Source: JAICLL01 sp035252155 (GTDB lineage Bacteria > Planctomycetota > Planctomycetia > Pirellulales > JAICIG01). From it: a DNA stretch of 8,960 nt. Location: the NCBI GenBank assembly GCA_035252155.1, contig DATFDL010000097.1, positions 1 through 8,960 of the forward strand. Reading direction: 5' to 3'. Shown one piece after another: positions 5,757 to 8,960 of the stretch. A program made the translations under genes and the position numbers. The notes under the pieces are model-generated. The model searched no databases and was not told the origin of the DNA. It was given only the letters and a program-made list of their open reading frames with translations. How positions within the stretch are numbered: the stretch's first letter is position 1; each line of letters begins with the position of its first letter.

Positions 5757-6815
5757 TCAATCACCTTCGCTGGCTCCCGCCCGATCGATATACACATCCA
5801 ACTGTTGCCCGACATACAGCCGCTGATCTTGCGAGTCGACCTTGTAGATGACCTGCAAGACGCGGGTGTCGACCCGCTCGGTGTTGTCGCCGGTGAGCGA
5901 ACGCTTCGGCACGACAAACGGCTCGACCCGCACGAAGGTCAGCGGAAACTTGTGTTCAGGGTCTCCGCGCAGTGTAGCCACGGCGGGGGCGCCCGGTTTG
6001 AACCGCGGAATATCGTGCTCGTCGATGTCGACCCGCACGTGCAACCGTTCGACGTTGCCCAGCATGATCAACGCCTGGTTGGCCGGGGCGCCGACGAATT
6101 CGCCTGGCCGCACATTGACCTGCAACACTTCGCCATCAACGCGCGCCCGCACCGTCAGCCGGTCGAGCTGCGCCTTGGCCTGATCGACCTGAGCCACGGC
6201 CTCGTCGAGCGTGGCCTGGGCCACCAGCTTGTCGTATTGCCAGGCGCCGGCCTTGAGCAAGCGCAGTTGCGCCTTCATCCGCTCCAATTGTGCTTCGGCC
6301 ACGTGATATTCCTGCTCGCGCGTGACCAGGTCTTCGGGCGTGATGGTCCGTGTTTCGGATAGGCGCTGGGCACGGCGCAGACTGTCGCGGCGGGCCACCA
6401 CATTGGCCTCCATCTCGACCACTTGGGCCTCGGCGGCCGGCACCTCTTCGGGACGCGGACGGCGCTCGAGCAGAGTGACCTGCGCCGCGGCCGCCGCGGC
6501 CGCCGCTTCGCGATATTTGAGGTCGGATTTCGGCACGCGATCGTCGAGTTGAAACAGCTTGTCGCCCGCCGTGACGCGCTGGCCGACTTCGACAAACACC
6601 TCGACCACCACGCCCGGCTCGGGCGCCCCGATCGAGATGTTTTCGGTCTGGGCTTCGACCATGCCGGCCCCGGCCACGGTGTCGGCAAAGGGGTTGCGCG
6701 AGGGCTCGCCCGGCGGCGGCAGTGGATCTTCGCGCTTCGACGCGCCGCCCACGTGCAACACCGCGAAGACGATGAGCGCGACGGCCAGCAAGGGAAGGAT
6801 GTATTTGGTAAACAT
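5757..6815 (-). CDS. HlyD/DevB-like periplasmic membrane-fusion protein of an ABC exporter
   Basis: This 352-residue adaptor links an inner-membrane ABC exporter to a TolC-like outer-membrane channel. Residues 5-21 form a single N-terminal membrane anchor, with the rest periplasmic. The first lipoyl half-motif is at about 63-92 (GAPEPGVVVEVFVEVGQRVTAG). A long alanine/glutamate/arginine-rich coiled-coil hairpin follows, about 96-218. The second lipoyl half is at about 219-250 (VRARVDGEVLQVNVRPGEF), then a beta-barrel region at about 255-345. It is the last gene of the operon permease-ATPase-adaptor. No outer-membrane protein gene is seen in the window. There is no Shine-Dalgarno: the 33-bp arm of the neighbouring heptamer element ends 2 nt before the ATG, so a stem there could limit translation. 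The family resemblance is to DevB of cyanobacterial DevBCA glycolipid exporters; the substrate here is unknown. Confidence 0.88.
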   Translation of the reverse strand: MFTKYILPLLAVALIVFAVLHVGGASKREDPLPPPGEPSRNPFADTVAGAGMVEAQTENISIGAPEPGVVVEVFVEVGQRVTAGDKLFQLDDRVPKSDLKYREAAAAAAAAQVTLLERRPRPEEVPAAEAQVVEMEANVVARRDSLRRAQRLSETRTITPEDLVTREQEYHVAEAQLERMKAQLRLLKAGAWQYDKLVAQATLDEAVAQVDQAKAQLDRLTVRARVDGEVLQVNVRPGEFVGAPANQALIMLGNVERLHVRVDIDEHDIPRFKPGAPAVATLRGDPEHKFPLTFVRVEPFVVPKRSLTGDNTERVDTRVLQVIYKVDSQDQRLYVGQQLDVYIDRAGASEGD

Positions 6816-6817
6816 GG

Positions 6818-6983
6818 GAAAGGGTTCAGGGTTCAGGGTTCAGGGTTCAGCATTTTTGATCAGGGCGGTTTGGTTCGCCGAAGCCTCGTTTGAGCAGCCA
6901 TTCCACGGCGACTCAGGCCGCGCAACGGGATACGGGGACGCAAAAGTCTCCTGAACCCTGAACCCTGAACCCTGAACCCTTTC
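6818..6983. repeat. Heptamer inverted-array element, copy 2
   Basis: Four perfect GGGTTCA units (6822-6849) face four perfect TGAACCC units (6952-6979) across about 100 nt. With flanking matches the arms make a perfect 33-bp inverted repeat, 6818-6850 against 6951-6983. The element lies within the ABC operon. Its right array carries the C-terminal end of the ATPase frame, its left array supplies the ATPase stop (6840-6842), and its left edge is 2 nt from the adaptor ATG. The left array is followed by ATTTTTG, shared with copy 1; otherwise the central sequences differ. A folded stem in the mRNA could affect processing or adaptor translation, but that is inference. Confidence 0.88.
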
Positions 6984-7733
6984 TGCCGCGTCGAACGTCT
7001 CAATTGCCTTCAGCCGCTGCTCGGCGGCGACCGCTTGACGTTGGATTTCGGTCACGCGGCCGTCTTCCATGCGGGCAATCCGATCGCCAAAGTTGAATAC
7101 GCGGTTGTCGTGCGTCACGACCACCACTGCCCGGCCGCTTTCCAACGCGACACTGCGCAGCAGCTCCATAATGGTGTGGCCGGTCCTGGCATCCAAGGCC
7201 GAGGTCGGCTCGTCGCACACCAACAGCCGCGGCTCGTGAATCAAGGCCCGGGCGATGGCGACCCGCTGCTGCTGGCCGCCGGAGAGCGTGCCCGGCAGAT
7301 GATCGCGCCGATCGGCCATGCCCATCTTGTCGAGTAGCTCGGCGGCCCTGGCCAGCGCTCGCCGTCGTGACCAGCCGGCCACGATCAGCGGCACGGTGAC
7401 GTTTTCGGCCGCCGTGAGCGCCGGCAACAAGTTGAACTGCTGAAACACAAAGCCGGTGTTCGCGCCGCGAAAGCGGACCAGCTCGTGGGCCGAAAGCGAG
7501 GCCAGGTTCGTATCGAGCACTGAGACTTCGCCCGCCGTGGGACGCATGATGCCCGCCACTACTGACAAAAGCGTCGTTTTGCCGCAGCCGCTTGGACCTA
7601 CCAGCAACGTGAGCTCGCCGGGAAAGACGTCGAGATCGACTCCACGCAGGGCGCGCACCAACGCTCCGCCGGCGCCAAACTCTTTGGTCACGCCGCGACA
7701 GCGAATGGCCACGTTGCCTGTTGTCGGTTCCAT
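6840..7733 (-). CDS. ABC exporter ATP-binding protein (DevA/LolD/MacB type) with repeat-derived C-terminal tail
   Basis: This 297-residue nucleotide-binding subunit energises the adjoining permease. Motifs: Walker A GPSGCGKT (46-53), Q-loop FVFQQFNLLP (95-104), ABC signature LSGGQQQR (150-157), Walker B LLVCDEPTSALD (170-181) and H-loop THD (H208). The start is the ATG at 7733: AAGG lies 6 nt upstream within the last codons of the permease gene, whose stop is 2 nt away. The same frame is open to 8210, but that part overlaps the permease and is spurious. The core ends near residue 250, normal for this family. Residues 251-297 are encoded by the heptamer element, including RVQGSGFRVQ from the first array, and the stop codon lies in the opposite array. 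This suggests the element inserted at or near the original stop. The tail has no recognisable domain. Confidence 0.92.
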   Translation of the reverse strand: MEPTTGNVAIRCRGVTKEFGAGGALVRALRGVDLDVFPGELTLLVGPSGCGKTTLLSVVAGIMRPTAGEVSVLDTNLASLSAHELVRFRGANTGFVFQQFNLLPALTAAENVTVPLIVAGWSRRRALARAAELLDKMGMADRRDHLPGTLSGGQQQRVAIARALIHEPRLLVCDEPTSALDARTGHTIMELLRSVALESGRAVVVVTHDNRVFNFGDRIARMEDGRVTEIQRQAVAAEQRLKAIETFDAAERVQGSGFRVQETFASPYPVARPESPWNGCSNEASANQTALIKNAEP

Positions 7734-7735
7734 GA

Positions 7736-8872
7736 TCAACCTTGAAACACCACCGCGGGTTCGAGCAACAACACGCGCCGCATCGACAACACGCTGGAAA
7801 GCATGGCGATCACCACCACGGCCGCTCCCGTGCCCGCCAACACCTGCCACGGCATATAAAACGCCAACCGGGACGAGTTCTTCACGGCCCAGCCAAAGCC
7901 GGCCGCGGCCCCAATGCCCAACCCATAACCAATGACTCCCACCACCAGCGATTGAAAGAGAATCATGCCCACGAGCCGCAGATTGCCGGTGCCCATCGCC
8001 TTCAGCGCGCCAAACTGCTTCAGGTTTTCGATCGTGAACAAATAAAATGTCTGCCCGGCAATGGCCGTGCCCACCAAGAATCCCAGCAGGACTGTAATGC
8101 CGAAATTCACCGGAATGCCGGTCTTCTTCAAGTAGTACATGATCGTGGTCCAGTTGAATTCGTCGCGCGTCAGGGCATGCAGGCCGGTTTGCTGTTCGAT
8201 GTGCCGGCAAATTTCTCGGCTGTCGGCGCCGGCTTCGGGCTGAGCCAGAATGAACGACAACACTTTTCGCTCGGCGGGCGAGAACGACACCGCCTCGCTG
8301 TACCGCGTGTAAACGATCGGGAAGGTCTGAAATGTCCGGCGGGCCTTGCAGACACCCACCAGCACCGCGCGGCGGTCGTTCATCTCGAAGGTCCGGCCCA
8401 GGCGGTAGGGCTCGCCCGGCCAGAGCAGCTTGTAGCCGGCTTCGTCCATGATGATCGCGTCGGGCCGCCGCAGGTCGGACAGCTTGCCCGCCACGATTTC
8501 GCGCGGGGCGCCGATCATCGTGGCGTCGTCGAGGCCCAGCAAAATGATCTGCTGAAAATTGCCGTCGGGCATGCGCGCCCGCGTGATGCCTTTATAGAGC
8601 CTCACCGCCCAGGCCACGCCCGGCACGCCGCGCACGCGGTAGAGGTCGTTATCCGACATCGGCTTGATGTCGTCGACGAATTGCACGTTGCGATCCATCA
8701 CCCACACATCGGCGCCTTCGAGGTCCTGAATCTGGCTGGTGGTCAGCAGCATCAGGCCGCAAAAAATCGAGCTTTGCTGCGCGATCAGCAGCGAGGCGAA
8801 GGCAATGCCCAGGATGATGCCCAGGTATTTACCTTGATTGCCAGTCAGCATTTTCCAGGCGATCCAAATCAT
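7736..8872 (-). CDS. ABC exporter permease, FtsX/MacB fold, DevC-like
   Basis: This 378-residue inner-membrane permease has the MacB/FtsX topology. One membrane segment near the N-terminus (about 16-45) is followed by a large periplasmic domain (about 46-254). Three membrane segments follow at about 256-281, 300-328 and 342-365. Between the second and third is the coupling-helix sequence LKQFGALKAMG (284-294), typical of this fold. It ends RRVLLLEPAVVFQG, again characteristic. It is the first of three genes on this strand, with the ATPase starting 2 nt after its stop and the adaptor following, so the set is a complete inner-membrane exporter. Cyanobacterial DevBCA has the order adaptor-permease-ATPase; here it is permease-ATPase-adaptor. 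Other possibilities are a MacAB-like or lipoprotein-type exporter. The substrate cannot be read from the sequence. Only a weak ribosome site (GAG close to the ATG) is seen. Confidence 0.88.
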   Translation of the reverse strand: MIWIAWKMLTGNQGKYLGIILGIAFASLLIAQQSSIFCGLMLLTTSQIQDLEGADVWVMDRNVQFVDDIKPMSDNDLYRVRGVPGVAWAVRLYKGITRARMPDGNFQQIILLGLDDATMIGAPREIVAGKLSDLRRPDAIIMDEAGYKLLWPGEPYRLGRTFEMNDRRAVLVGVCKARRTFQTFPIVYTRYSEAVSFSPAERKVLSFILAQPEAGADSREICRHIEQQTGLHALTRDEFNWTTIMYYLKKTGIPVNFGITVLLGFLVGTAIAGQTFYLFTIENLKQFGALKAMGTGNLRLVGMILFQSLVVGVIGYGLGIGAAAGFGWAVKNSSRLAFYMPWQVLAGTGAAVVVIAMLSSVLSMRRVLLLEPAVVFQG

Positions 8873-8914
8873 CGGCGCTCAGTTCCTCATGGAGTCGTGC
8901 TCACCGACGGAGGA

Positions 8915-8960
8915 TGGCCTTCCAGGCCGTCTGTTTTCCGGTTGACGGCCTGGAAGGCCA
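8915..8960. repeat. Perfect 17-bp inverted repeat at the right edge
   Basis: Bases 8915-8931 are the exact reverse complement of 8944-8960, with a 12-nt loop; the stem may continue beyond the window. Each arm is itself a small palindrome (GGCCT-TCC-AGGCC). It lies 42 nt upstream of the permease start, in the operon leader or promoter area. No T-run is seen on the minus strand side. It resembles an interspersed palindromic repeat more than a terminator, but part of the context is missing. Confidence 0.7.

Noticed and set aside
5805..6362. A 185-residue plus-strand frame opposite the membrane-fusion gene.
   Set aside because: It is a shadow of the real gene, with no recognisable domain.
7734..8210. 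Upstream extension of the ATPase frame by 159 residues.
   Set aside because: It lies wholly inside the permease gene in another frame. The conserved ATPase sequence begins at the ATG at 7733, which has a good ribosome site.
8915..8960. Intrinsic terminator for a gene beyond the right edge.
   Set aside because: No T-run follows the stem on the minus strand side, and the arms are nested palindromes as in the other interspersed elements.

Overview
The window looks like chromosomal DNA from a GC-rich planctomycete, most likely of the Pirellulales type. This is inferred from gene content and from the dense palindromic and heptameric repeats between genes; no rRNA or other decisive marker is present. 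Most genes are ordinary housekeeping, secretion and transport genes. The unusual material lies mainly between the genes.

Left part (1-2576, minus strand): a type II secretion / type IV pilus gene pair. A compact GspE-like assembly ATPase is followed downstream by a GspF-like inner-membrane platform protein that runs off the left edge. The roughly 256 bp between them hold two palindromic repeats.

Middle (2760-5550): rsmG (16S rRNA m7G methyltransferase) is divergent from gspE. A long A-rich inverted repeat follows it, then a protein with two DUF3467-like halves. Next, on the minus strand, is a type II toxin-antitoxin module of the YafQ/RelE class with a 4-nt ATGA overlap. A solitary lutA-like cysteine-rich (CCG) oxidoreductase subunit on the plus strand diverges from it.

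Right part (5757-8872, minus strand): a DevBCA-like ABC exporter operon transcribed in the order permease, ATPase, membrane-fusion protein. Permease and ATPase are separated by 2 nt. The ATPase and adaptor genes are interrupted by an element made of two opposed arrays of the heptamer GGGTTCA/TGAACCC. A second copy of the element fills the space between lutA and the adaptor gene.

The main observation is how these heptamer elements are built. A reading frame entering from either side passes through the first array without meeting a stop, and is stopped in the opposite array whatever its frame. The ATPase gene has been extended this way by about 47 residues, and the 33-bp arm ends 2 nt before the adaptor's start codon. 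At least four unrelated families of inverted-repeat element occur in under 9 kb. No complete, clearly novel multi-gene system is visible.
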